Positions 17,109 through 26,278 are shown, counted from the stretch's first letter. The stretch: DNA of 64,000 nucleotides from Paenibacillus aestuarii (GCF_027789125.1 NZ_JAQFVF010000080.1:1-64000); one strand, 5' to 3'. Notes: generated by a model not told the origin, from the letters alone. Made by a program: numbers and translations.

Positions 17109-18037
17109 TGATAATGCACCTTCTTTTCTAAAACTTTAAATTGAACCACAGTTAGAATCATGATGATCACAAAGAGGACCAAGGCTTGTGCACTGCCGCT
17201 GCCAAAGCGGAAATTAATAAAAGCGTCCTGGTAGATGGAATATACGATCACATTAGTCGAATTTATCGGACCGCCTTTTGTCAGAATATGAATTTGTCCA
17301 AACGCTTGGAAGGCACTTATTACAGACACGATAAGCGCAAAAAATATCGTTGGTGATAAAAGAGGCAGAACGATTTGAATAAATGTTCGAATTGGGCTTG
17401 AACCGTCAATTTTAGCGCTTTCATAAATTTCTTCAGGTACTCCCTGAAGACCGCTAGATAGTACAATGAAAAGAAATCCCATGTTCATCCAGATTGTCAT
17501 CAAGGATATCGAAACCAATGCCCACGTTGGACTCGTTAACCACGGTATCGGATCTATGTGTGCAATACTCAAAAAGTAATTCAACATGCCTGCAGTCGGA
17601 TGAAATAACAGAAACCAGATGATAGATCCCGTACCTACGGAGATGACAATGGGCAGTGAAAAAATGAATTGGAATATTTTCATGCCACGCAGCTTGTTAT
17701 GTGTAATTGCTGCCAAAAAAAGTGACCATACGATCGAGGTAGGTACAGTCAACAAAATAAATAGCAACGTTACTTTTAAATTTGAATAAAATTGCCCTGA
17801 TGCAAGTAAATCGGTGAAATTATTCAGTCCAACAAATTCAACAATTCTGCCTCGCGGGTCTGTGAGGGTCATGCTTAAATATATTGATTTTACCATTGGA
17901 TAAAAAAGAAACATCACAAATAACACTAAGGATGGTACTAAAAATAAATAAGCTAATAGATTTTCTGCTAACTTCTGTTTCATAGTTGCTGATAAGCCTT
18001 GATTCCTTTCAGATAAAACGCTTTCATTTCTCGACAA
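17105..18037 (-). CDS. ugpA: ABC permease for glycerophosphodiesters, UgpA type
   Basis: MalF/UgpA-type permease of 310 residues with six predicted helices. The EAA motif is SAKIDGSSPIRTFIQIVLP, and the end includes FRFGSGSAQALVLFVI. The start is a TTG at 18037 with AAAGGGG 8 nt upstream; the only nearby ATG is out of frame. It is the first gene of the ugpA-E-B-Q operon and is preceded by a well-formed promoter at 18216-18245. Confidence 0.88.
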   Translation of the reverse strand: MSRNESVLSERNQGLSATMKQKLAENLLAYLFLVPSLVLFVMFLFYPMVKSIYLSMTLTDPRGRIVEFVGLNNFTDLLASGQFYSNLKVTLLFILLTVPTSIVWSLFLAAITHNKLRGMKIFQFIFSLPIVISVGTGSIIWFLLFHPTAGMLNYFLSIAHIDPIPWLTSPTWALVSISLMTIWMNMGFLFIVLSSGLQGVPEEIYESAKIDGSSPIRTFIQIVLPLLSPTIFFALIVSVISAFQAFGQIHILTKGGPINSTNVIVYSIYQDAFINFRFGSGSAQALVLFVIIMILTVVQFKVLEKKVHYQ

Positions 18038-18215
18038 TCTGCATACCCCTTTCTTTTCTCCTGTCTCTTTTTTAACAACTCGTTTCTTCTAGTCCCTTTT
18101 ACTCGAATGGATAGTGTGAAAAGAGCGAAAAAAAAACACATAAAATGCCATGCCTAAACGCATGCAATTTAAGTGAGATCTCCTTGACTCCATCACAATT
18201 ATTAACTTAAGAATT

Positions 18216-18245
18216 ATCTTACACGTGACAACTAAAAACTGTCAA
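18216..18245 (-). promoter_or_regulatory. Promoter of the ugp operon with an overlapping palindrome
   Basis: On the minus strand, TTGACA (18240-18245) and TAAGAT (18216-18221) are separated by 18 nt. The palindrome TGACA-ACTAAAAAC-TGTCA overlaps the -35 and spacer, a possible operator. PhoP boxes with an 11-nt period were looked for and not found. Confidence 0.55.
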
Positions 18246-18329
18246 CCAAAATTTCCCTCTTAATTCAAAATTAAGGATGGAAAGCGTTTGCTCTGTTATG
18301 ATAGTAACTTGCCATTATGTTAACTACAA

Positions 18330-18404
18330 GATGAGTCCAATGGTACCAATGGAGATGAGATCCTCCAGGTCCTCTTCGGTATTGTCGAATTTTTTGACGT
18401 TGTG
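18330..18404 (-). pseudogene. Fragment of a sigK-like sigma factor gene
   Basis: Twenty-five codons on the minus strand read [20 protein letters not shown] then TIGLI before running into stops. This is the region-2 segment of sporulation sigma-K ([21 protein letters not shown]). A second copy of the same segment occurs at 62733-62915. The two encode nearly the same peptide, differ mostly at third codon positions, and lose homology at the same upstream base (before the CAC codon). No start, no remaining domains. Confidence 0.7.
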
Positions 18405-18442
18405 GACAGATTCTGAGGTATGATTTCTTGTAGAACCGCTAC

Positions 18443-18472
18443 GTAAAAAAAGCCCTCCTGCTAACGGAGGGG
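18443..18472 (-). terminator. Terminator overlapping the end of the MFS gene
   Basis: On the minus strand, CCCCTCCG-TTAGCA-GGAGGG is followed by CTTTTTTT. It overlaps the last codons and stop of the MFS gene and closes the long catabolic operon. Confidence 0.8.
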
Positions 18473-19717
18473 TTGATTGTTATCATGAAGAAGATACCGG
18501 CATAGCGAAATGCCTATTCCATAGACAACAAAAACGGTTCCAAATAACAACCAGGTAGATTGCGAAGAATAGAGCAGCGCTCCGATCATCGGCGCTAAAG
18601 CCATACCTGCATTACGGCACAAATTATATATGGAGACGGCGGTGGCCCGTTCCTCTTTAAATAATTCCGTCAGCATGGTAAGCGGTGGAGGCATTGAAAT
18701 CCCATATGTAGCGCCGTAGAAACAAAATAAAAGAATACCAAAAGGTAAGGAAACCCAGATCACGAATGCGAACAAAACGACCGACACAGCGTTGAGCCAG
18801 CATCCGTAAACAAAGCTTTTTTCCGCGCCCCATAAATGCTCAAGCTTATGGCCGGCTTTCAAACTGATGATAAAACATAGAGACATGAGCAGAAACGAAG
18901 CCCCGATGATTCCCGGAGTTGCCTTAAAATATTGGCTGAATATCGTCGGGATGAAAACCATCAGAATGGTTGACGAAAATGCTTGTGTAAGACCTATTAG
19001 CATGATGGCCCGGCTTTTGCGACGAATCAGAAATACTTTGAAGGATTTAACGGACAGTCTGGCCGCATCGGCAGTTATGTTGGGCTTGCTCTCTTTAAGC
19101 CAAACAGCATTCGCGAGCAGCAGGATTACAGCTGTTAGGGCAAGAAATAAAAATACACCGAAATATCCATAGTTCCCGCCAATGATACCACCGATCAAAG
19201 GACCGATCGCAGGCGCTAAGGCCATAATTACCTGGTAGGTTCCCATAGCCTTTGTTCGTTCCTTCCCTTCGAATAAATCCCCGATCACAGCCGCAGCCAC
19301 GACAGGGACCGATGCCGCTCCCATACCTTGCAGCGCTCTAGCTATCAACAAGGCATAGATGGACTTCGCAAATGCAGCGCCGAAAGAAGCAATAACGAAC
19401 AAGGTCAGCCCGATTAGAAGTGCGCGCCGCCTGCCTCTACGATCAGCAACCGAACCGAACACAACCTGCATGCAGGCCATCGAAACCGTATAAACCGTTA
19501 CCGTCAGGTTCACCCAGGTTAATGTTGTTTGTAACTCTGCCTGCACGAACGGCAAAATTGGGTTATAAAAAAACTGAGCAAAACCGCTAATTAAGCAAGT
19601 AACGCCAACCAAATATAAGGCAAGCTTCGCATTGATTGTTCCCTTAGCTTCTAAGCGATGTCGATGTATCCCCGACTTACGTTCGCCAATAATGCGATCA
19701 TGTCGATCTATCTTCAT
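18461..19717 (-). CDS. MFS transporter (drug:H+ antiporter type)
   Basis: Twelve-helix major facilitator of 418 residues. Motif A reads GSVADRRGRRRALLIG, and GTYQVIMALAPAIGPLIGG fits motif C of drug/proton antiporters. An N-terminal cytoplasmic extension rich in Arg/His precedes helix 1 (KLALYLVGVTCLISGF). The ribosome site for the ATG at 19717 is weak. It is the last gene of the operon starting near 31.7 kb, so it may export a pathway product or aglycone. That role is inferred from position. Confidence 0.8.
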   Translation of the reverse strand: MKIDRHDRIIGERKSGIHRHRLEAKGTINAKLALYLVGVTCLISGFAQFFYNPILPFVQAELQTTLTWVNLTVTVYTVSMACMQVVFGSVADRRGRRRALLIGLTLFVIASFGAAFAKSIYALLIARALQGMGAASVPVVAAAVIGDLFEGKERTKAMGTYQVIMALAPAIGPLIGGIIGGNYGYFGVFLFLALTAVILLLANAVWLKESKPNITADAARLSVKSFKVFLIRRKSRAIMLIGLTQAFSSTILMVFIPTIFSQYFKATPGIIGASFLLMSLCFIISLKAGHKLEHLWGAEKSFVYGCWLNAVSVVLFAFVIWVSLPFGILLFCFYGATYGISMPPPLTMLTELFKEERATAVSIYNLCRNAGMALAPMIGALLYSSQSTWLLFGTVFVVYGIGISLCRYLLHDNNQPLR

Positions 19718-19761
19718 TGTCCATTAACCAGCCGTTTCGTAAGTATGGCTAATACGGAAAT

Positions 19762-20622
19762 TTATTGAGAGATACTTTCGTCCAAAAGCTTTGTCAGGTT
19801 ACGATAGCTTATCGCAATGCTGTCAAGTTCATTTCTACTTGAATGGTCCTGCTCTACGATGATGTACTTGGCTGCCCCGATTTTCTTAGCTTCCTTGATT
19901 ATGGAACGGATGTCGATCGTGCCTTCGCCGACTTCAGTGAAATACTCCACTTTGGAGAATTCTCGGAATCTATCGGCGTCGATTTCAGTGCTATGACCGA
20001 TAGTCTCGAATACATTAGCTGGATTTGCCGCCACAGTTAAATCCTTTTGATGGATGAGATCGCATCGATCACCCATTTTGCTAAGGTATGCGACCGGATC
20101 AATCCCGCCTCTTATCGCCCAGTAGGTATCAAATTCGATCTTAACAAAATCTTTGTCCGTATGCTCCAGAATAAGGTCCATGACGGTTTGGCCGCCGAAA
20201 GCCTGAAATTCCATAAAATGATTGTGATAATAGAAGTCCATCCCTTTCTTGCGGCATTTCTCGCCAATGAGATTAAGCTGCTTACTGAAGGCCAGAACAT
20301 CATCCTTGTTTTTCCAAAAGCCGATCCCGCATACCAGTGACTTGTTGCCGATAGCCTGATGGTAATCGATCGTACCGTCAATGATGTCCAAGCTCATCGG
20401 ATGAACATGAGCGGATATCGCTTTCAGCCCCAGTCGATCCAGCCCTTGCTTCAACGTATCGGCATCGATATGAAAGCCTACGCCATAATCGGTACCGGCC
20501 GTATGGTTGGCAAACTCAATGTTCCTATACCCGATTTCGGCAACCTTTTCGAGCGTCCCCCAGAAATCTTTGGCCAATTCCTTTCGAATCGAAAACACTT
20601 GCAGCCCGATTAATAAGCTCAT
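19762..20622 (-). CDS. Sugar phosphate isomerase/epimerase-like TIM barrel
   Basis: AP-endonuclease-2/xylose isomerase-like TIM barrel of 286 residues. Metal-binding motifs include FYYHNHFMEFQ, VKIEFDTYWAIRGG, DLIHQKDL and IVEQDHSSR. It is a clear paralogue of the protein at 23843 (shared YYHNHF.EFQ, FDTYW..RGG..P, SIAISYRN). The start at 20622 has GGGAGAG 6 nt upstream. Relatives include sugar isomerases and the 3-keto-glycoside-cleaving C-glycosidases. Two Gfo/Idh/MocA oxidoreductase genes precede it in the same operon, so it likely acts on an oxidised sugar. Confidence 0.85.
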   Translation of the reverse strand: MSLLIGLQVFSIRKELAKDFWGTLEKVAEIGYRNIEFANHTAGTDYGVGFHIDADTLKQGLDRLGLKAISAHVHPMSLDIIDGTIDYHQAIGNKSLVCGIGFWKNKDDVLAFSKQLNLIGEKCRKKGMDFYYHNHFMEFQAFGGQTVMDLILEHTDKDFVKIEFDTYWAIRGGIDPVAYLSKMGDRCDLIHQKDLTVAANPANVFETIGHSTEIDADRFREFSKVEYFTEVGEGTIDIRSIIKEAKKIGAAKYIIVEQDHSSRNELDSIAISYRNLTKLLDESISQ

Positions 20623-20662
20623 GTTCATCTCTCCCATCGTTTAATAACAGGCCGAAACCCTG

Positions 20663-21775
20663 CTATTTCAGTTCGTTCGCCAAACCGTTTTTGAGCAAAT
20701 TCATATTCAAAGGCGCCGGCTTCGAGCAGGTGCTCTTTACTGTGTAATGCTTTCCATCGTTGGAGGCAATGTGGAAGCCGTGCATAATTTCCAGTACATG
20801 ATAAGCCATTTCCCCATTCGCTCGATGCCTGCCCCCGTGAACGATGGCATGGGCCATGTCCATCACACCAAGTCCCCTGCTGTTAGCCGTAAAGCCATGA
20901 GTTAACGGCACTTCGACGAAATCGGGATGCTCCTGTCTCTTGATATAGACCGGACCGCCGAACTGATTCGGATCCGGCACCATGATCGATCCCGTCGTAC
21001 CATGAATTTCAATATGCGGCACCCGCGTCCCCCAAACATCGAAGCTCGTGACGATCGTCCCTACGGCCCCATTCTCAAATTCCAAGATCCCAGCGATATG
21101 AGTCGGGGTTTCCACCGGAAACCTCCTGCCGTAATTCGTTTCGGTCCGTACCATGCGTTCTTCAAACGTCGTCTTGGCTGTACCAGTAATGCGACAAACA
21201 GGGCCAATCAGATTTATCAAAGCGGTAAGGTAATAGGGCCCCATATCAAACATCGGTCCGGCCCCTTTTTGATACAGAAAATCAGGATTGGGATGGAAGC
21301 TCTCCGGACCCCGATACATCATAAACGCTGTTGCAGCAATTGGCTCGCCAATCCAGCCGTCATCAATCAGCTTGCGGCAGGTTTGGATGCCGCCCCCCAG
21401 GAAGGTATCCGGAGCCGAGCCGATTAATAACCCTTTTTCCTGCGCTAATGAAAGAATCCGCCGCCCGTCTTCGAGCTCGACTGCCAACGGCTTCTCACCA
21501 TATGTATGCTTTCCTGCCTCCAGGGCACGCAAATGAATGTCGGCATGTGCCGCCGGAATCGTCAAGTTAATAATAAGCTGAATGTCCGGATCGGACAGAA
21601 GCTCCTCCGTCGTACAGGCCTTAGGGATTTGAAACTGCTCCGCACACGTTTGTGCCCGTTCCAGATCCAGGTCGGCGCAAGCGACGATATCCAATATGTC
21701 AAAGGTTTGCCCAGCTTGAAAATAGATCGAACTTATATTGCCGCAGCCGATAACACCTGCTTTTACTTTGCTCAT
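20663..21775 (-). CDS. Gfo/Idh/MocA family oxidoreductase
   Basis: NAD(P)-dependent sugar or cyclitol dehydrogenase of 370 residues. The Rossmann motif is GVIGCGNISSIYF and the EKP motif appears in YGEKPLAVELEDG. The C-terminal domain has GAGPMFDMGPYYLTAL, where the family's catalytic D-x-G-x-H/Y residues lie. Tyr replaces the usual His after MGP. The ATG at 21775 follows CCAGGAGG. The next gene upstream (22897) is a second member of the family, so successive oxidations of a glycoside or an oxidation/reduction couple are possible. Confidence 0.88.
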   Translation of the reverse strand: MSKVKAGVIGCGNISSIYFQAGQTFDILDIVACADLDLERAQTCAEQFQIPKACTTEELLSDPDIQLIINLTIPAAHADIHLRALEAGKHTYGEKPLAVELEDGRRILSLAQEKGLLIGSAPDTFLGGGIQTCRKLIDDGWIGEPIAATAFMMYRGPESFHPNPDFLYQKGAGPMFDMGPYYLTALINLIGPVCRITGTAKTTFEERMVRTETNYGRRFPVETPTHIAGILEFENGAVGTIVTSFDVWGTRVPHIEIHGTTGSIMVPDPNQFGGPVYIKRQEHPDFVEVPLTHGFTANSRGLGVMDMAHAIVHGGRHRANGEMAYHVLEIMHGFHIASNDGKHYTVKSTCSKPAPLNMNLLKNGLANELK

Positions 21776-21790
21776 AGGAAACCTCCTGGC

Positions 21791-22897
21791 TTATAGATTT
21801 TCGGATAACTCCACCGTTTGCCCGGTTTCGGCTGACTGATATACCGCCTCCAGGATTCGGGTAACTACATATGCTTGTTCTGCCGTGACGAGCGGCTCCG
21901 TATCATGGATGATACATTCCAGCCATTGCTTCGCCTCTAAGAATCCGGGGTTGTCTTCTCCTCCGCTGAAATAAGCGACATTGGAGCGCGTGTTCGGGTT
22001 AAAGTCCACCAGTTTGCCGTACTTGGCCGTATTAAACACAAGCTCGGTTGTTTTGTCCGGTTTCACCTTCATTTCAGCACCGCCTGCAACTCCAAACAAT
22101 GAAGTCTTTGCTTCTTTCGCATCTGTCGTGTTAAGTGCCCAAGAGCATTCCAGGAATATCGTGGCTCCGTCCTCCATTTTGATAAAAGCGAAAGCCGAAT
22201 CTTCAACATCAAAAGCTGCCGGATCCCAAGGTCCGAATAAATTGCCCTCCATATTATCCTTCATCTTGTAGTAAACGGAGCCTGATACCGATTTCGGCTT
22301 ATAATTGTCCATGCACCAAAGCGTCAAATCCAAAGCATGAGTCCCAATATCGATCAAGGCACCCCCGCCTTGCAGCCTTTTATCCGTAAATACGCCCCAG
22401 GTGGGAACTCCTTTTCTGCGTACGGCGTGAGCTTTAGCCATATAGATCTCGCCCAAGTCACCGGAGCTGCAGGCTCGCTTCACGACTTGCGACTCTTCAT
22501 GGAAGCGATTCTGGTAGCCTATCGACAGTTTCTTGCCGCTTTTTTGCGCAGCGTCCAGCATCCTTTTCGCTTCGGCGGAGTTAATGGCCATCGGCTTTTC
22601 ACACATGACATGCTTGCCTGCCTCTAAAGCGTCCACCGTAATTTGCGAATGATACAAATTCGGGGTGAGCACATGCACGACGTCGATCGATTCGTCCTTC
22701 AGCAGCTCCTTATAATCCTCGTAAATTTTGGCCTCCTCATCCCCAAACTCAGCTGCAGCTTTCGCTGCTCTATCCATCACAACGTCGCAAAATGCGACCA
22801 TTTTGCCCAAATGATCCAGCTTCGCAAGCGAAGGCATATGCTTTTGATTGGCGATAGCGCCGCAACCGATAATTCCAATATTCAGCTTTTGTTCCAT
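21791..22897 (-). CDS. Gfo/Idh/MocA family oxidoreductase
   Basis: Sugar or cyclitol dehydrogenase of 368 residues. The N-terminus NIGIIGCGAIANQKHMPSL is the nucleotide-binding motif. CEKPMAINSAEAKRML carries the catalytic Lys, and GGALIDIGTHALDL holds the family D-I-G-T-H motif with the catalytic His. The start is ATG at 22897 behind AGGAAGAGGG; the open frame extends to 23023 but the extra 42 residues have no family likeness. It is 15 nt from the next Gfo gene and part of the 18.4-31.7 kb operon. Confidence 0.9.
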   Translation of the reverse strand: MEQKLNIGIIGCGAIANQKHMPSLAKLDHLGKMVAFCDVVMDRAAKAAAEFGDEEAKIYEDYKELLKDESIDVVHVLTPNLYHSQITVDALEAGKHVMCEKPMAINSAEAKRMLDAAQKSGKKLSIGYQNRFHEESQVVKRACSSGDLGEIYMAKAHAVRRKGVPTWGVFTDKRLQGGGALIDIGTHALDLTLWCMDNYKPKSVSGSVYYKMKDNMEGNLFGPWDPAAFDVEDSAFAFIKMEDGATIFLECSWALNTTDAKEAKTSLFGVAGGAEMKVKPDKTTELVFNTAKYGKLVDFNPNTRSNVAYFSGGEDNPGFLEAKQWLECIIHDTEPLVTAEQAYVVTRILEAVYQSAETGQTVELSENL

Positions 22898-23024
22898 ACG
22901 AATCCCTCTTCCTTTACCATGATTTTCACTGAAGAAGCTCACTAATAAGAACCGGTTTAACGGGCTGCCTGGAATTAAACTTACCGCTTCCTTCACCATG
23001 CAGGTGGGGTGAGAGTTCCTCAAG

Positions 23025-23546
23025 CTAGGAATTCTCGCAGTATCTTCCCTGGCATAATCCCATGCCGCAGCGGGTTAACTGCTTGATTGCGTTGACATCT
23101 TCGATTTGATTCGTTGATATGGCCTGCCGGATCATTCCTGCCGAAATTTCCTCGCAGCGGCATATTAGCGTGGTATCGGTTCGAATCGATGTCAAGGTCT
23201 CTGGCTTGAGTGTAGTCGCCTCGCCCAGGAGGCGCGCAAACCTTCGCCAGGAGCTTAGCTGATTTTGTAGATGCTTCGCCCTAACCCGCAGCTTCTCTTC
23301 CTCGTAACCGAGTAATTGAAGGATACCGATTCCGGCCAATTCACCCTCAAGCTCAGCGATTTCCGCCCCTCCCACTCCGATGATTTCTCCCGCAACGAAA
23401 ATCGGAAGAACACTGGACTGCATCCATTCATCGTGAGAGGCGATCCAGCCGCCTTGCTCCCTGTCAAAACGCATATCACAGCCGGCGAGTCTTGCAAGCT
23501 CGGAGGAGGCGATGAAGCCGAAGCACCCGCCTGCCGTATCGCAGTC
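23025..23546 (-). pseudogene. C-terminal remnant of a FAD/[2Fe-2S] oxidoreductase
   Basis: The frame reads CDTAGGCFGFIASSELARLA, FDREQGGWIASHDEWMQSS, IFVAGEIIGVGGAEIAELEG and then a BFD-like cluster site, ICRCEEISAG plus CGMGLCQGRYC. This is the C-terminal third of opine-oxidase or HcnB-type subunits, which bind FAD and [2Fe-2S]. The N-terminal FAD-binding part is missing. The fragment joins directly to a DapA N-terminus near 23545-23570, as though an internal deletion fused two genes. An ATG at 23474 overlaps the TGA of the DapA frame, so a 149-residue product could be made by coupling. Confidence 0.75.
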
Positions 23547-23766
23547 GATACTTATCGATCACTCTTCGAAGGAGATCCCTCTGTTCCTCAACCGTTTGGC
23601 TAAACCACTCACCGCTCGTACCGTTGACCACAATGCCGTGAACGCCTTCCTGCAGCAGCCATTCGAGTAAGTGTTCCCAACCCTTCCAATCAATATTGCC
23701 CTCCTTGTCAAAGGGCGTAGTAATTGCGGGGATATAGCCCTTCCAATTCACGTCGTTGCGATCCAT
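23476..23766 (-). pseudogene. N-terminal remnant of a DapA-family aldolase/lyase
   Basis: The first 75 or so residues match the dihydrodipicolinate synthase/N-acetylneuraminate lyase family: GYIPAITTPFDKEGNIDW, LLQEGVHGIVVNGTSGEWF and TVEEQRDLLRRVID. The Schiff-base lysine and most of the barrel are gone. The frame then runs into the neighbouring oxidoreductase remnant out of frame and stops at 23476. DapA-like enzymes next to FAD/2Fe-2S oxidases are known from hydroxyproline and opine catabolism, so both were probably once part of this operon. Confidence 0.8.
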
Positions 23767-23842
23767 GCAAATCTCTCCTCTTTGGATAGGTCGACTCTTC
23801 CGGACTATTACGAAGGGGAGGATGGGGCCTCCCCTTTACACC

Positions 23843-24685
23843 TTACCCCTTCAGCAATTCCGTCATATTCCGATAGCTGATCGCGATGCTTTCCAATTCC
23901 CCACGACTTGTCATATCCTGCTCGATAAAGATATATTTCGCCTGATTCAAGCTGCGAATTTCTTTCACATACGATGCAATGTCCAGTACGCCCTCGCCGG
24001 ATTCCGTAAATTGTGCAGGAATCTGGGTTTGGTACATCATGTCCATCGTGATCGGTGCATCCGTGCCGAATACTTCGAAGAAATTAACCTGCTCGACCGA
24101 ATTCGGCAAATCCTTCTGATGGAACAAATCACAACGGTTTCCTAGCTTGCGGATCCAATGAATCGGATCCTCACCGCCCCTTACCGTCCAGTACGTATCG
24201 AGCTCAAATTTAACTAACTCCGGATCTGTGTTATTGATCAGAGTGTCCATAATTTTCTCGCCCTCAAATTCTTGAAACTCCTGAAAGTGATTATGGTAAT
24301 ACAGGGATATATCACGTTTACGTGCAGCTTCCCCATACTTATTCAGCGTCCGGCAGTAATCAAGAGCGTGTTGTCTCCCATTCAACAAGGCCATTGGGAT
24401 AACGACCGTCGGACTGCCAATCTCTTGCAGGAAATCGAGCAATCGATCCATGTCATCCTCGTTAACCCTGGCATGGCAGCTTACCGTCTTCATCCCTAGT
24501 CCTTCGATTTCTCTGCGGAAGTCAGCTGCGGACATCCCTGCTGCCTGGATGTTGGCATCCTTGTTCTGGAGCGCCAGCTCCAGGTTTTTATAACCAATCT
24601 CCGCAATACGCTGTAGCGTATCGATCGGATTTTGCCGCAGTGACTCCCGTACCGAATACAACTGTAATCCCAGCTCTAAGCTCAT
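23843..24685 (-). CDS. Sugar phosphate isomerase/epimerase-like TIM barrel
   Basis: TIM barrel of 280 residues and paralogue of the protein at 19762. Motifs: LGLQLYSVRESL, LYYHNHFQEFQEFEG, VKFELDTYWTVRGGEDP, DLFHQKDLP and FIEQDMTSRGELESIAISY. Conserved Glu, His and Asp residues would bind a divalent metal. The start at 24685 has AGGAGGG 8 nt upstream. It follows the solute-binding protein gene by 24 nt in the operon. Two near-paralogues in one operon suggest consecutive or stereochemically different steps. Confidence 0.87.
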   Translation of the reverse strand: MSLELGLQLYSVRESLRQNPIDTLQRIAEIGYKNLELALQNKDANIQAAGMSAADFRREIEGLGMKTVSCHARVNEDDMDRLLDFLQEIGSPTVVIPMALLNGRQHALDYCRTLNKYGEAARKRDISLYYHNHFQEFQEFEGEKIMDTLINNTDPELVKFELDTYWTVRGGEDPIHWIRKLGNRCDLFHQKDLPNSVEQVNFFEVFGTDAPITMDMMYQTQIPAQFTESGEGVLDIASYVKEIRSLNQAKYIFIEQDMTSRGELESIAISYRNMTELLKG

Positions 24686-24709
24686 GATAATAACCCTCCT
24701 GTTTTTGAA

Positions 24710-26278
24710 TTATTTGGTTTTGAGCCACTCGTCAAATTGCTTCTGCTTCTCGGCAACGATCGTATCGATCCCGGCGTCCTTCAGCTTCTTGATAAACTGC
24801 GGCAAAGTCGCATCCGGATCCAGCGTCCCTGTCTCGATCCCAATCTTATATTGCTTCAACACGTTGGTCACAGCAGCAGTCTCATTCTTAACCGGCGTGT
24901 TGTCATAGGTAAAGCCAAGAGCCAAGGATTTGACAGCGTTCTTATTGAAATCGTCCATCTGCTTCCAGACGTTCGGGTCATCGCCTTCAAATACGTATGA
25001 TTTTAACTGATTGCCGAAAAGCCACCCCGTGTTCAATCCATACGGTACTGTCGTCGCTGAAGTACCATCCGGATACTTGATGATATTATCCTTCCCCTGA
25101 ACTTTGACATAGTCCCTTCCTTCGATGCCCCAGTCTAACAGATTAATGAGATCTTTGTCGGCGTACATCAGATTCAAGAGCATCACGGCTCTGTCTTGAT
25201 CCTTAGAGTTCTTGGAAACCGACCAGGAGAAAGAGGTCACCTGTTCAAGCACAGGTTTCACCAATTGTACGGAAACCATTTCCGTTCCCGCCTGCTTCGA
25301 AGCTTGCACATCATACCCAGGCTTCAGGTTCGTGAAATACGAAAATGCACGGTTCGCTTTAATCAAGTCGTTGCCGATATCTTTCGTAGTCGCTGCATCC
25401 TTTTGAATATAGCCAGCCTGATACCATTCGCGAATCCGCTTCAGCTGCTTCGCATAAGCATCAGTCTCGTAGATATTGACGACCTTCTTCTCGTCTCCAC
25501 CGTATTGCAGTGCACCTAAACCGTCGCCAAGAAGGTTGAAGGTACCCATGGGAACAAATGCAGATCCTCCAGGAGCGTACTCGACGAAAGGAGTTACGCC
25601 GGGCTCGTTCTCCTTGATGGTCTTAAATACCGGAGTTAGATCGTCAAGAGATTTAATTTTTGTGATATCGATATGATGTTTATCAATAAGATCCTTTCTC
25701 ATGGCAATACCGTAGCCCTGCGCAAGGTCCGAATTCCGGGGAATGGCATAAATCTTGCCGCCAATCTTGGTGGCATCCAGAAAGGGGCCCATCGCTTCTT
25801 TAATCCCTTGCCCGTACTTATCCAACAGATCATTAAGCGGAACAATTTGTCCGGTTGAGACCATGTTGTTATAGGAAGGTCCGCCTTGAACGGCGCCGAC
25901 AAGTAAATCTAGCTTCTCGCCTGAAGCGTTCATCAGATTGAGCTGCTGGACATAAGATCCGAAGCTGATAGGTAACAGCTTTACCGTCGCGTTGATTTTC
26001 TCTTTCGTAATTTTGTTAATAGCCGCTTCAACCTCCGGAATGCCTTTGGTTTGAGAGGATAGAGTGAAGAAGGCTACCGTAAGCTCAGCCGGCTTAAGAC
26101 TGGTTCCGGAGGATGCATCTGTCTTGGAGGAGGATCCCGATTGCGTTGCAGTTGCACCGTTGTTGGTCCCGCCGGCGCTCCCTGTTTGTGTACCCCCTGA
26201 TCCAGATGCACAGCCAGTAAACATAACAGCCATGGTTACGCATGCAGATAATAATCGGAGCTTTTTGATTCCTACCAT
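24710..26278 (-). CDS. ABC transporter solute-binding lipoprotein
   Basis: Extracellular carbohydrate-binding lipoprotein of 522 residues, family 1, with the lipobox MFTGC (Cys23) followed by a Gly/Ser/Thr-rich linker. Typical body motifs include KIYAIPRNSDLAQGYGIAMR, YGLNTGWLFGNQ and a C-terminal QKQFDEWLKTK as in LipO/YtcQ-type proteins of Paenibacillus. The start at 26278 has GGGAGGG upstream. It works with the two permeases at 26341 and 27306. The ligand is unknown; genes downstream suggest an oxidisable sugar, cyclitol or glycoside. Confidence 0.88.
   Translation of the reverse strand: MVGIKKLRLLSACVTMAVMFTGCASGSGGTQTGSAGGTNNGATATQSGSSSKTDASSGTSLKPAELTVAFFTLSSQTKGIPEVEAAINKITKEKINATVKLLPISFGSYVQQLNLMNASGEKLDLLVGAVQGGPSYNNMVSTGQIVPLNDLLDKYGQGIKEAMGPFLDATKIGGKIYAIPRNSDLAQGYGIAMRKDLIDKHHIDITKIKSLDDLTPVFKTIKENEPGVTPFVEYAPGGSAFVPMGTFNLLGDGLGALQYGGDEKKVVNIYETDAYAKQLKRIREWYQAGYIQKDAATTKDIGNDLIKANRAFSYFTNLKPGYDVQASKQAGTEMVSVQLVKPVLEQVTSFSWSVSKNSKDQDRAVMLLNLMYADKDLINLLDWGIEGRDYVKVQGKDNIIKYPDGTSATTVPYGLNTGWLFGNQLKSYVFEGDDPNVWKQMDDFNKNAVKSLALGFTYDNTPVKNETAAVTNVLKQYKIGIETGTLDPDATLPQFIKKLKDAGIDTIVAEKQKQFDEWLKTK

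Noticed and set aside
18181-18300. PhoP (Pho) boxes upstream of ugpA
   Set aside because: TTGACA and TTGTCA occur but 14 nt apart, not in the 11-nt repeat pattern of PhoP sites.
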